Of a stretch of 64,000 nucleotides of DNA, positions 52,960-61,459 are shown one piece after another (position 1 is the first letter of the stretch; every line of letters starts with the position of its first letter). The notes under the pieces are model-generated. The model made no database searches and had not been told where the DNA came from. It was given only the letters and a program-made list of their open reading frames with translations. This DNA is from Sphingopyxis sp. USTB-05 (lineage in GTDB: Bacteria; Pseudomonadota; Alphaproteobacteria; Sphingomonadales; Sphingomonadaceae), in the NCBI RefSeq assembly GCF_023822045.1, contig NZ_CP084712.1:4151001-4215000 (forward strand), written 5' to 3'. A program made the position numbers and the translations under genes.

Positions 52960-53691
52960 TCAGGTCCGGTTCGCTGGCGGATAGCGCAAGGCGCCCGTCG
53001 GGTCGGAGAGGCGGCCCCGTTCGAGCCGCATCATCTGCGCATTTTCGATACGGCTGATCAGATGGATATCGTGGGTGGCGACGACGACGGTGGTGCCAAG
53101 GCGGTTCAATGCCTCGAACAGCCCGAGCAGGCGCATTGCCATTTCGGGATCGACGTTACCCGTCGGCTCGTCGGCGACGAGCAATTGCGGCCGCGCGATG
53201 ACCGCGCGCGCGATCGCGACGCGCTGCTGCTCGCCGCCCGATAATGTCGCGGGGCGGGCATCGGCCCGGTCGCCGAGGCCGATCCAGCTCAGCATTTCGC
53301 CGACCGGGCCCGACAGATCCTCTTCGCTGACCCCTGCAATCCGCAGCGGCAGCGCGATGTTGTCGCGCGCGCTGAGGTGGGGGATCAGGCGGAAGTCCTG
53401 AAACACGACGCCGATGCGACGGCGAAAGCCGGGCAGGCGGTGGCGCGGCATCGCGACCAGATCCTCGCCGAACAGGCGAACGATGCCGCGGCTCGGGCGC
53501 TGCGCGAGATAGAGCATCTTGAGCAGCGACGTCTTGCCCGCTCCCGATGCGCCGGTGAGGAAATAGAAGCTGCCGGGCTGGAGGTTGAAGCTGATATCGC
53601 TCAAAATTTCGGCATCGGGGCCATAGCGGAGGCCGACGCCGTCGAACTCGACCATCGCGCCGCCTGGCCGCGCTGAAGCCGCGTCCGTCAT
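52960..53691 (-). CDS. ftsE: Cell division ATP-binding protein FtsE
   Basis: A 243-residue ABC ATPase with Walker A TGASGAGKTS (46-55), Q-loop VVFQDFRL, signature LSGGEQQR, Walker B LLVADEPTGNVD and H-loop ATHD. MVEFDGVGLRYG is the usual FtsE start; thirteen extra residues precede it. It is the first gene of the leftward division/envelope unit and divergent from the zinc-ribbon gene (169-base gap). Confidence 0.93.
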   Translation of the reverse strand: MTDAASARPGGAMVEFDGVGLRYGPDAEILSDISFNLQPGSFYFLTGASGAGKTSLLKMLYLAQRPSRGIVRLFGEDLVAMPRHRLPGFRRRIGVVFQDFRLIPHLSARDNIALPLRIAGVSEEDLSGPVGEMLSWIGLGDRADARPATLSGGEQQRVAIARAVIARPQLLVADEPTGNVDPEMAMRLLGLFEALNRLGTTVVVATHDIHLISRIENAQMMRLERGRLSDPTGALRYPPANRT

Positions 53692-53860
53692 GGCGCTACC
53701 AGCGCGCTATTGCGCGCCGACGCCGGGTCAAGGAACAGGGGCGCTGGTCCGCTCATCCGGCAGCATCTCGCACGGCTATCCACAGAGGACAAGTGCCGTA
53801 GCCGCCTCAAACGCCACGCGGCGCTTGCAACGTGCGAATCGGCGTGTTTAGAGGAAGCCC

Positions 53861-54640
53861 ATGATCCTTGCCTGTCCGTCCTGTCACACGCGCTATGTCG
53901 TTCCCGATACGGCGATCGGACCCACGGGCCGCACCGTGCGCTGCGCCAATTGCCGCCATAGCTGGTTTCAGGAGCCCGCCGCAGCGCCGATGGCGGCCGT
54001 CGCCCCGCGTGTCGTGAACGCGCCCGAACCCGGCGCCGCGCCTGCGCCAACGTCGGTTCCGGAGGTTTCGCCCGTCCCGGCAGCCACTTATTCCGATTAT
54101 CCCGAACCGGAGGCGGCGCGTGCGCCGGTGCCATCGGGCTTTGCTGCCGAACCGGTGCGCCGTGCCGCGCCGCCGATTGACGATGCACCGCTGCCGTTCC
54201 GCCGCCCGCGCCGCAATCCGGCCAAGCGCTGGACGATCATTGCCGCGAGCGCCGCCGCGCTGATGCTCGCGGCGACGGCGGGGCTCATGTATTTCGGTCT
54301 GCCGGGCTGGGCGCAGGGCCTTGGCCTGCCGGGCGGGGTCGACGAGCCCGATCTGGTGATCGAACTGCCGCCGAACCAGGATCATCGCGAACTGGCCGAC
54401 GGTACGATCTATTTTGCCGCGTCGGGGGTGATCATCAATCCGACCGACCGCGAACAGCGCGTGCCGCCGATCCTTGCCGAACTGCGCGATGCGCAGGGGA
54501 CGATCGTCTATAGCTGGACGATCAAGCCGCCGGTGCGGATGCTGCCGCCGAACGAAAAGGTCAATTTCAGCGAGGCAAAGCTCGACATTCCGCGCCGCGC
54601 GACGCAGTTGACCGTCAGTTGGGCGCTGCCGAAAAGCTGA
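53861..54640 (+). CDS. MJ0042 zinc-ribbon / DUF3426 membrane protein
   Basis: A 259-residue protein. The N-terminal zinc ribbon has Cys5, Cys8, Cys28 and Cys31 in [12 protein letters not shown] and [11 protein letters not shown] Pro/Ala-rich linker (about 40-120), one membrane segment (about 125-147) and a C-terminal beta domain with [22 protein letters not shown] follow; this is the MJ0042-DUF3426 combination seen next to ftsE in alphaproteobacteria. Function unknown; a membrane-anchored sensor is possible. Confidence 0.85.
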   Translation: MILACPSCHTRYVVPDTAIGPTGRTVRCANCRHSWFQEPAAAPMAAVAPRVVNAPEPGAAPAPTSVPEVSPVPAATYSDYPEPEAARAPVPSGFAAEPVRRAAPPIDDAPLPFRRPRRNPAKRWTIIAASAAALMLAATAGLMYFGLPGWAQGLGLPGGVDEPDLVIELPPNQDHRELADGTIYFAASGVIINPTDREQRVPPILAELRDAQGTIVYSWTIKPPVRMLPPNEKVNFSEAKLDIPRRATQLTVSWALPKS

Positions 54641-54657
54641 GATTCGAAGGGCTTGCC

Positions 54658-54675
54658 ATGACGTCGCGACGTCAT
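54658..54675. other. Perfect 18-base palindrome
   Basis: ATGACGTCGCGACGTCAT lies just after the zinc-ribbon gene and reaches four bases into the YeiH gene's 3' end. GACGTC-G-Y-GACGTC also occurs at 31991-32004 and 42569-42582. Confidence 0.6.
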
Positions 54676-55706
54676 AGGCTCATCGCGGCCGCCAACGACA
54701 ACAGAAAGCTCGTGACCGTCGCGACGATGATCGGTGCAAAGCTGCGCCATCCCTGATCGAGCAGCAGGTGCAGCCGCGCCTTCATCGCGGTGGCGACGAT
54801 CGCGAGCAGTAACAGCGCCTGCGCGCCCGTTGCCGCGCCGTCCTGTAGGGGCTTCGGGATTGCAACGAGCGAATTGACCGCCGCTACGCCGAGAAAGCCC
54901 AGAATGAACCAGGGGAGACGCAGCGGGATGCGCGACTTGCCGCCATTTTCGCCGCTGTTTCCAAGCCAGAGCGCGACGAGCATCAGCATCGGCGCGAGCA
55001 GCGCGACGCGCGTCAGCTTGACGATCGTCGCAATCTCGCCCGCCGGCTGCGAGAAGGAAAAGCCGCCGCCGATCGCCTGCGCGACATCGTGAATCGACGC
55101 GCCGATCAGGAAACCCGCCTGTGCGTCGGTCAGCCCGAGCTCCGCCGCAAGCACGGGATAGAGTGTCATCGCAAGCGCGCTTGCCACAGTGATGCCGACG
55201 AGTGTCAGCGTGAAGCGTGCTTGGTCGACGCGCCGATCGCCGATCAGCGAATAGAGCGCGAGCGCTGCCGAAGCGCCACAGATTGCCGTCGCCCCGCCTG
55301 CGAGCAGCGCGGCGTGCCGATCCTGCGCGAACAGGCGCGCGCTCGCGACGGTAATCAGGATGACGGCGAGCATGATGAGGACGAGCAGCGCGAAGGGCAA
55401 CGGCCCAAGCTCGACCAGCTGTTCGGCAGTAATCCGCGCGCCGACGAGTACGATCCCGATACGCAGGGCAGTCTGCGACATCAGGTCGAGCCCTGCGTGC
55501 GTGCGGGGGTCCTGCGACAGGAAGGAGAGGGCGAGGCCGATGAGCAGGCCCATCAAGACGATCGGTGCGGCATAATGGTCGGCGAGCCACGCGGCCGCGA
55601 GCGCGGCGATGGCGGTGACGAGGATGCCGGGCAGAAAGTCGCGCCACCGCCGCCTGGCGGGCGGGTGCGCCTCGAGCTGCATCTCGCCATAAAGATCGGC
55701 GGCCAT
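54672..55706 (-). CDS. YeiH/UPF0324-family membrane protein (putative sulfate exporter)
   Basis: A 344-residue protein with 9-10 membrane segments and the family pattern GLLIGLALSF, QTALRIGIVLVGARI, GGATAICGASAALAL and GASIHDVAQAIGGGFSFSQ. These proteins are often annotated as putative sulfate exporters, but the evidence for that substrate is thin. ATG 55706 gives a short soluble N-terminus before segment 1; an open frame extending upstream looks unconserved. It converges with the zinc-ribbon gene. Confidence 0.88.
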   Translation of the reverse strand: MAADLYGEMQLEAHPPARRRWRDFLPGILVTAIAALAAAWLADHYAAPIVLMGLLIGLALSFLSQDPRTHAGLDLMSQTALRIGIVLVGARITAEQLVELGPLPFALLVLIMLAVILITVASARLFAQDRHAALLAGGATAICGASAALALYSLIGDRRVDQARFTLTLVGITVASALAMTLYPVLAAELGLTDAQAGFLIGASIHDVAQAIGGGFSFSQPAGEIATIVKLTRVALLAPMLMLVALWLGNSGENGGKSRIPLRLPWFILGFLGVAAVNSLVAIPKPLQDGAATGAQALLLLAIVATAMKARLHLLLDQGWRSFAPIIVATVTSFLLSLAAAMSL

Positions 55707-55837
55707 CGGCCAGCCTTGTTCGGATGATTTCACGCCGGATGCCCTATGCCCATCCGCCGCGCTTCGCACATCGGCGCGCGCTGGTCGATAGGCCATTGCT
55801 GGCGACGCGCGGGCTTGCTAGAGGCCGCGCTCTATCA

Positions 55838-55914
<77 letters not shown>

Positions 55915-55966
55915 GATAGCTTCAACCGGCGGTTCCGCCCGGTGACTTCAGGGAGACGGGCGCCCG

Positions 55967-57163
55967 ATGTACGACCTGCTGGCCGGCTTGTCGGTGATCG
56001 AAGCATCATCTTTCGTCGCCTCTCCGACCGCCGGGCTTTATTGCGCGCAAATGGGCGCCGAGGTGATCCGCGTCGACCAGATCGGCGGCGGCCCCGATTT
56101 CCGGCGCTGGCCGGTGACCGACGCCAATGACTCGCTCTATTGGGAAAATCTCAACCGCGCCAAGAAATCGGTCGCGCTCGACCTTGGCAGGCCTGAGGGG
56201 CGCGAATTGCTGCAGGCGTTGGTGCGCGCGACGGGCCAGTTCGTTACCAATTTCCCGGTCGGCGGCTTCCTGTCGCACGATCTTTTGGCGGAGGGGCGGC
56301 CCGACCTGATCACCGTGCGCGTCATGGGCTGGGCCGATGGCTCGCCCGCGCTCGACTATACGGTGAACAACAGCGTCGGTTATCCGATGCTGACGGGTGC
56401 GGGCCCCGACCCCGTCAATCATGTGCTGCCCGCATGGGACCTTCTCACCGGGGCCTATGCCGCCTTTGCGCTGCTCGCGGCGATGCAGCGGCGGAGCATG
56501 ACGGGCGAAGGCGGCGAGGTGCGGTTGCCACTGTCCGACGTCGCGATCGGCACCGTCGCCAATCTTGGCGGCATTGCCGAGGTGCTTTACGCGGGCGCGA
56601 ACCGGCCGCGGCTGGGCAATGCGGTCTATGGTCTGTTCGGGCGCGATTTCGTGACGCGCGACGGCCGGCGCACGATGATCGTCGTGGTGACGCCGCGCCA
56701 ATGGACGAATCTGGTCGCGGCGCTCGGCCTTGGCGAGGCGGTCGCCGCGATCGAGACCGCGCGCGGCGTCTCCTTCGCGACGGACGACGGGCTCCGCTTC
56801 ACCCATCGCGACGCGCTCTATCCCTTGTTCGAAACCGCGATCGCGAGCCGCGACCATGCCGACCTTGCTGTCGTGTTCGACGCCGGGGGAATCGTCCATT
56901 CGCCTTACCGAACGATGCGCGATGCGGTGCAGGATCCCACGCTGGTCGCCCACAACCCGATCTTCGGGCAAGCCGACAATCCTAGCGGATTTGCCTATCC
57001 CGCCGCAGGCGCTTTCGCGACATTGCCGCAGCAGGAACGTCAGCCGCCGCGCTCGGCACCCTGCAACGGGCAGCATAGCGAGGAAATATTGAGCGAGCGC
57101 CTGTCGCTTTCATCGGGAGAGCTTGCCCGGTTGATCGATGCCGGTATCGTCGGCATCGCCTGA
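55967..57163 (+). CDS. CaiB/BaiF family protein resembling 2-methylfumaryl-CoA isomerase (Mct)
   Basis: A 398-residue family III CoA-transferase-fold enzyme with Asp158 (LPAWDLLTG) at the catalytic position. Several segments follow Chloroflexus Mct as I remember it: VDQIGGGPDFRRWPVT, VTNFPVGGFLSHD, NHVLPAWDLLTG and SPYRTMRDAV. Mct moves CoA within mesaconyl-CoA. That would be unexpected outside the 3-hydroxypropionate cycle, so the local substrate may differ. A decayed thiolase and an acyl-CoA dehydrogenase follow. Confidence 0.78.
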   Translation: MYDLLAGLSVIEASSFVASPTAGLYCAQMGAEVIRVDQIGGGPDFRRWPVTDANDSLYWENLNRAKKSVALDLGRPEGRELLQALVRATGQFVTNFPVGGFLSHDLLAEGRPDLITVRVMGWADGSPALDYTVNNSVGYPMLTGAGPDPVNHVLPAWDLLTGAYAAFALLAAMQRRSMTGEGGEVRLPLSDVAIGTVANLGGIAEVLYAGANRPRLGNAVYGLFGRDFVTRDGRRTMIVVVTPRQWTNLVAALGLGEAVAAIETARGVSFATDDGLRFTHRDALYPLFETAIASRDHADLAVVFDAGGIVHSPYRTMRDAVQDPTLVAHNPIFGQADNPSGFAYPAAGAFATLPQQERQPPRSAPCNGQHSEEILSERLSLSSGELARLIDAGIVGIA

Positions 57164-57181
57164 CCATGGAGAATTGACGTC

Positions 57182-57355
57182 ATGCCCCTTCGCCCCGCCG
57201 CCATCATTGCCGATCCGCACCGCCGTCGGCAATTTCGCGGCAGCTTTGTCGTTGATGACGGCGGGCGAGCAGCATGCGGAGAATCTGAAAGCGTTGGTGG
57301 AGCGGACGAAGATCGACCTGGCGTGCATCGACAAGGATGAAGCCGCCATCTCAAC
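57182..57355 (+). pseudogene. Decayed 5' fragment of an acetyl-CoA acetyltransferase (thiolase)
   Basis: The fragment reads MPLRPAAIIA in one frame and then, after what looks like loss of two bases near 57210, PIRTAVGNFAAALSL and LKALVERTKIDLACID in another. Together these match the first 55 or so residues of thiolases (PIRTAVGKF, ALVERTxIDPARID). The expected following VIF-type segment and the remaining 330 residues, including the catalytic Cys, are missing; a dispersed inverted repeat begins at 57363. It lies between a CoA-transferase-type gene and an acyl-CoA dehydrogenase, where a working thiolase would fit. Confidence 0.7.
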
Positions 57356-57362
57356 AAAAAGC

Positions 57363-57447
57363 CGTTTGTGCTGAGCTTGTCGGAGCGCCGTCTTTTTTCG
57401 CAAGGTCCGAAACGAAGAACGGCCCTTCGACAAGCTCAGGACAAACG
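57363..57447. repeat. Dispersed inverted repeat (GAGCTTGTCG type)
   Basis: Left arm 57363-57389 and right arm 57421-57447 pair over 27 bases with about three mismatches; the central motifs are TGAGCTTGTCGGAG and CTTCGACAAGCTCAGG. This type of repeat is common in sphingomonad genomes. It ends three bases before the TTG start of the acyl-CoA dehydrogenase and begins where the thiolase fragment stops. Confidence 0.85.
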
Positions 57448-57449
57448 AA

Positions 57450-59054
57450 TTGTTGGTAATACAAGCCGATCTGAAGAACGCGCTGAACGCAGCGCAAGCC
57501 TATCGTGACGCCGCGCGAATGGCGCTCGCGGAACGACTCGCGTCGCGGCCCATCGACAGCGAGCAGCGCGCGGCGCATGGGTTCGCGTGGGTCGCGACGA
57601 CGGTCGCTTCGCTGGAGGCGGTGCTTGACTGGTTTGAGGCCGGCCAAGGCGCGAACCCGCTCGACGCAAAGATCGCGACGCTCGCCTTCGCAGAAGGGAT
57701 CGGCCAGCTCGTCGGCGGCTTGCCGATGGGGCAGAATGAGATATTCCGTCCCGCAGACCTTGGCCTGGGGATGCAGGCGCGCGGGCTCGCCGATGCTTGC
57801 GCCGCGCTGCTCGACACCGATCATGCGGCGATGCGTGCGGATGTCGCTGCGGCGCTTGCTGGCGGACATTGGCCGAGCGAGTCGCTGTACGACGCCGATC
57901 TCGATTCGATCCGCGACCAGTTTCGCCGCTTCACCGATGCCGAGATTTTGCCCAACGCGCATGGCTGGCACCTCGCGAATGCGCTGATCCCCGATGCGAC
58001 CGTACAGGCGATGGCCGATCTTGGCACCTTCGGCGTCTGTATCCCGGAGGCGTTCGGCGGGCTCGGCCTCGGCAAGCTGGTGATGTGCATCGTCACCGAG
58101 GAATTGTCGCGCGGCTGGATCGGCGCGGGGTCGCTTGGCACCCGGTCGGAGATTGCGGGCGAGCTGATTGCGACAGGCGGCACCGACGCGCAGAAGGCCG
58201 AATGGCTGCCGCGGATCGCGAGCGGCGAAGTCCTGCCGACCGCGGTGTTCACCGAACCGGATGTCGGATCGGACCTCGGTTCGCTTCAGACGCGCGCGCG
58301 CCGCGACGGCGATCATTGGGTGATCGACGGCGCGAAGAATTGGATCACCCACGCCGCGCGTTCGGACCTGATGACGCTGCTTGCGCGCACCGTTCCCGAC
58401 GCGAAGGGCTATGCCGGTCTGTCGATGCTGCTGGTCCCCAAACCGCGCGGCAACGAAGCCGAACCATTCCCCGTCGCCGGCATGACCGGCAGCGAGATCG
58501 AGGTGCTCGGTTATCGCGGGATGCGCGAATATGCGCTGCAGTTCGATGCAATGGTGGCGCCCGCCAATGCGCTGCTCGGCGGCGCCGAAGGGCAAGGGTT
58601 CAAACAGCTCATGCGCACCTTCGAGGGCGCGCGCATCCAGACCGCCGCGCGCGCCGTGGGGGTGGCGCGGCGTGCGCTCGAACTCGGGCTCGACTATGCG
58701 CTCAGCCGCAAGCAGTTCGGCAAGGCGATCGTCCACTTTCCGCGCGTAGCCGACAAGCTGGCGATGAGCCTTGTCGATTTCACCGTCGCGCGCGAGCTGA
58801 GCTATGCCGCTGCGCGCGCGAAGGATTCGGGCAAGCGTTGCGATATCGAGGCTGGGATGGCGAAGCTGCTGGCCGCGCGCGCCGCCTGGACGAATGCCGA
58901 TGCGGGCCTGCAGATCCACGGGGGCAATGGCTATGCGCTCGAATATGAGATCAGCCGTATTCTGTGCGATGCGCGCATCCTCAATATCTTTGAGGGCGCC
59001 GGAGAGATTCAGGCACAGGTGATCGCGCGCGGTCTGGTCGAGGGCCGCAACTAG
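57450..59054 (+). CDS. Acyl-CoA dehydrogenase with N-terminal helical extension
   Basis: A 534-residue FAD enzyme of the long type. An N-terminal helical part (about 1-130) precedes the dehydrogenase core: FGVCIPEAFGGLGLGK, AVFTEPDVGSDLGSL, WVIDGAKNWITHAARSD, RKQFGKAIVHFPRVADKLA and the catalytic Glu515 in NIFEGAGEIQ. The first available start is TTG at 57450, right after the inverted repeat, with no ribosome site that I can see. ADLKNALNAAQAYRD looks like the family N-terminus, so the first few residues may derive from the repeat. Chain-length preference is unknown. Confidence 0.85.
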   Translation: MLVIQADLKNALNAAQAYRDAARMALAERLASRPIDSEQRAAHGFAWVATTVASLEAVLDWFEAGQGANPLDAKIATLAFAEGIGQLVGGLPMGQNEIFRPADLGLGMQARGLADACAALLDTDHAAMRADVAAALAGGHWPSESLYDADLDSIRDQFRRFTDAEILPNAHGWHLANALIPDATVQAMADLGTFGVCIPEAFGGLGLGKLVMCIVTEELSRGWIGAGSLGTRSEIAGELIATGGTDAQKAEWLPRIASGEVLPTAVFTEPDVGSDLGSLQTRARRDGDHWVIDGAKNWITHAARSDLMTLLARTVPDAKGYAGLSMLLVPKPRGNEAEPFPVAGMTGSEIEVLGYRGMREYALQFDAMVAPANALLGGAEGQGFKQLMRTFEGARIQTAARAVGVARRALELGLDYALSRKQFGKAIVHFPRVADKLAMSLVDFTVARELSYAAARAKDSGKRCDIEAGMAKLLAARAAWTNADAGLQIHGGNGYALEYEISRILCDARILNIFEGAGEIQAQVIARGLVEGRN

Positions 59055-60214
59055 AGCCAGAGCAGCGGCTGGCGCACCGGGAAGTTGCGCACGACTTCGG
59101 CGATCGTGGGATCGGGGTTCAGAGCTTGCCAAAGGTCCAGCCAGTCGCGGCGTTTCCGCGCTAGGCCACCAAAGAGCAGGCTCGGCTGGCGCACCGGGAA
59201 GCCGTCCCAATATTCGATGTCGGGCGGCAGCGGCCATTTCGTCTTGTCGGCGATGAACGGCGCCATCCATGCGATCGCGCCGCTGATCGAGCGGCCGTCG
59301 GGGGTCGTCCAGTCGACCAGTTCGCGGCCTCCGAGCAGCCATGCCGTGGCGGCAAGCACGTCGAGGTTGAACAATGAATAGGCAAAAGGCTTGGTGCGCG
59401 CGAGTTCGAGCGGCTGACGGCCGTCGGGTTCGATCTGGGTCGGGATGATGATCGTCTTCAATCGGATTCGCGCATCGGCAAGGACGTCCGCGCGGCCAAG
59501 CAATGCGGCGAAAGACGCCGTCTGGAGCAGCCAGCAGGTGCCGTGATTATTCTTCTCGTCGCGTTCGGTGGTGCCGAAGGGCGATGTTGTGAGCCAGGTC
59601 AGATATTCGGCAAACCAGCGCTCGACCTCCTCATGGATCGCGGCGTAACCTGGTGCATTCTTGCGGGCAAACAGCGCGGCGGCGCGCGCGACTTCGACGA
59701 TCTGCAGCGTGTCGATCACCCCGATCGCGCGGCCGCTATTTACCCCGATGATTGCCTGCGCGTGGTTGAGGTTCGGGTTCATCCGCGTCTTGGGATCGAC
59801 GAACCATGCACGAAGATGGCGCATCGCGGCGTCGGCGAAACGCGCGTCGCCGGTGAGATCCCATAGCGTCGCCAGCGCGGGCACGGTGCGGCCAAAGGCG
59901 ATCAGCGAGTCGCGGTGGCCGTCGAACTTGTCGGGGTTCGAGCGCCCGTCGCGGCGGACATAGGGACCGCCGGCGTTCGCCGGATCGGGCCACCAGTAAT
60001 CGCCCTCGGAATAATAGTCCTGCGGCCCCGCCGGGCTGCGCGGCGCGGGGATCGCGGCGATCGTCCGCGGTTCGGCGCCGAGCAGGGTAGCGGCTTGGGG
60101 CAGCAGGCGGCGGCGCTCGATCGTGCGGGTGTCGGGCGCGCGGAACCGCGGCCGTGCCCAAGCTGCCGGGGCAGCGAGCAGGGCGGCAAGAAGCAGCGAG
60201 CGGCGCGCGATCAT
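59051..60214 (-). CDS. Alginate-lyase-family protein 1 (AlgL-like, PL5-type fold)
   Basis: A 387-residue exported protein: signal peptide (about 1-20, RRSLLLAALLAAPAAWA), then YWWPDPAN (73-80), PYVRRDGRSNPD, TRMNPNLNHAQAIIGVNSGRAIGVID and KNNHGTCW (221-228), where the Asn-His pair fits the catalytic site of alginate-lyase-type alpha-barrel enzymes. Substrate not proven; other acidic glycans are possible. It follows its homologue by nine bases in a leftward operon and ends against the acyl-CoA dehydrogenase stop. Confidence 0.87.
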   Translation of the reverse strand: MIARRSLLLAALLAAPAAWARPRFRAPDTRTIERRRLLPQAATLLGAEPRTIAAIPAPRSPAGPQDYYSEGDYWWPDPANAGGPYVRRDGRSNPDKFDGHRDSLIAFGRTVPALATLWDLTGDARFADAAMRHLRAWFVDPKTRMNPNLNHAQAIIGVNSGRAIGVIDTLQIVEVARAAALFARKNAPGYAAIHEEVERWFAEYLTWLTTSPFGTTERDEKNNHGTCWLLQTASFAALLGRADVLADARIRLKTIIIPTQIEPDGRQPLELARTKPFAYSLFNLDVLAATAWLLGGRELVDWTTPDGRSISGAIAWMAPFIADKTKWPLPPDIEYWDGFPVRQPSLLFGGLARKRRDWLDLWQALNPDPTIAEVVRNFPVRQPLLWL

Positions 60215-60223
60215 CCCTCGTCC

Positions 60224-61459
60224 TTATCGCGTGCGATGGCGCAGCAACAGGTCGCCGCTTATCGTGCGCGGATAGGCGCCGGGACCCCAGGCATCGTCAG
60301 CGTGCACCAGCAGTTCGTCGAGCATTTCGGCGGGCCAGCCCTGTTCCTTATACGGCCATTCGGCGCCGCGGCCGCGATATGCGGCGACATAATCGGTCGC
60401 CCCGCGCAACGAACGTCCCTTTTCTTCGGCGCGATAAAGGTCGACGCCGAGGCACGCCGCGCTGTCGGCGACGGTATAGGCCGCGTCCAGCGCATAGAGC
60501 GAATAATGGAAGCTGCGCGTCCGCGTCAGTTCCCTGGGCAGCGCACCCGACGTGTCGATCTGCTGCGCGATCCGCCCCTTTGGAAAGGCGAGGGCGATCC
60601 CGCGTGCGATTTCGGGCTTGCGCGCGAAAAGCGCGAAGCGCGCGACTTGCGCATCGTACCACAGGCCGTGGTTGTTCGACGCCTTGCCCTCGGCCTTGCC
60701 ATTGGCGCTCTTCAGCATCCAGTCGAGATAGTGCGCGAACCAGTCTTCGAGCGCGGTCGTCTCGTCGGGCGTCAGCGCACCCGATGGCGCGATCAGCCCC
60801 GCGGCATCGATCACGCCGATAAAGCTGGCGCCGTCGAGCACGCCTTCGGCGCGGCCGTTCGATACGCCGGGCACCGCCTGCGCGAAATTCATGTTCGGGT
60901 TCATGCGCGTCGCAGGGTCGAGGAACCATGTGCGGATCACCCGCGCCGCACCCTCGGCATATTTACGCTCGCCGCTGTAATAATAAGCGAGCGCGAGCGT
61001 GTCGGCCTCGCGCGTCATGCGGCTCAGCGCGCTGCGGTCGAAGCGGTTGCTTTCGACGTCGGGATTGGTGTCGCCGTCGCGGCGCACATAGGCGCCCTTC
61101 GGATTGGCGGGGTTCGGCCACCAGTAACGCGCAAGGCTGACATAGTCGTGGCGGTCGCCCGATACGGGGATGCTGCGCTTGTCCATCACCGAGGCGGGTT
61201 TTGCCGCGATCGCCTTGTCGGCGCGCGCGATCAGATCGCGGTAAGCGGCGCCGATCGCCGGATCGGACGGCAGCGCAGCCTTGATGGCCTCAAGGTCGCC
61301 CGGACGCAGCGTGAAGGTGCGGCGCCCGTCGAACGAGGCCGAATAGCCCTCGCTCGCCTCGCACGTCGAATCCGGGGAAAAAGCCGCCGCCGCGGACGGA
61401 AATGACGCGGCGGCGGCCAGTATAGCCCAAGGGAGTCGGGCTAAAGTCGCTCGCTTCAC
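60224..61459 (-). CDS. Alginate-lyase-family protein 2 (AlgL-like, PL5-type fold)
   Basis: A 411-residue exported protein with a signal peptide (about 1-26) and the same ordered motifs as its neighbour: YWWPNPANPKGAYVRRDGDTNPD (112-134 in part), TRMNPNMNFAQAVPGVSNGRAEGVLD and SNNHGLWYD (261-269). The pair are paralogues, probably with different linkage or chain-end preference. Its ATG overlaps the stop of the TonB receptor (ATGA), so uptake and degradation are cotranslated. Confidence 0.88.
   Translation of the reverse strand: MKRATLARLPWAILAAAASFPSAAAAFSPDSTCEASEGYSASFDGRRTFTLRPGDLEAIKAALPSDPAIGAAYRDLIARADKAIAAKPASVMDKRSIPVSGDRHDYVSLARYWWPNPANPKGAYVRRDGDTNPDVESNRFDRSALSRMTREADTLALAYYYSGERKYAEGAARVIRTWFLDPATRMNPNMNFAQAVPGVSNGRAEGVLDGASFIGVIDAAGLIAPSGALTPDETTALEDWFAHYLDWMLKSANGKAEGKASNNHGLWYDAQVARFALFARKPEIARGIALAFPKGRIAQQIDTSGALPRELTRTRSFHYSLYALDAAYTVADSAACLGVDLYRAEEKGRSLRGATDYVAAYRGRGAEWPYKEQGWPAEMLDELLVHADDAWGPGAYPRTISGDLLLRHRTR

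Noticed and set aside
53776..53784. DnaA-box-like CTATCCACA between ftsE and the zinc-ribbon gene
   Set aside because: One mismatch, isolated, and no AT-rich tract or other boxes around it.
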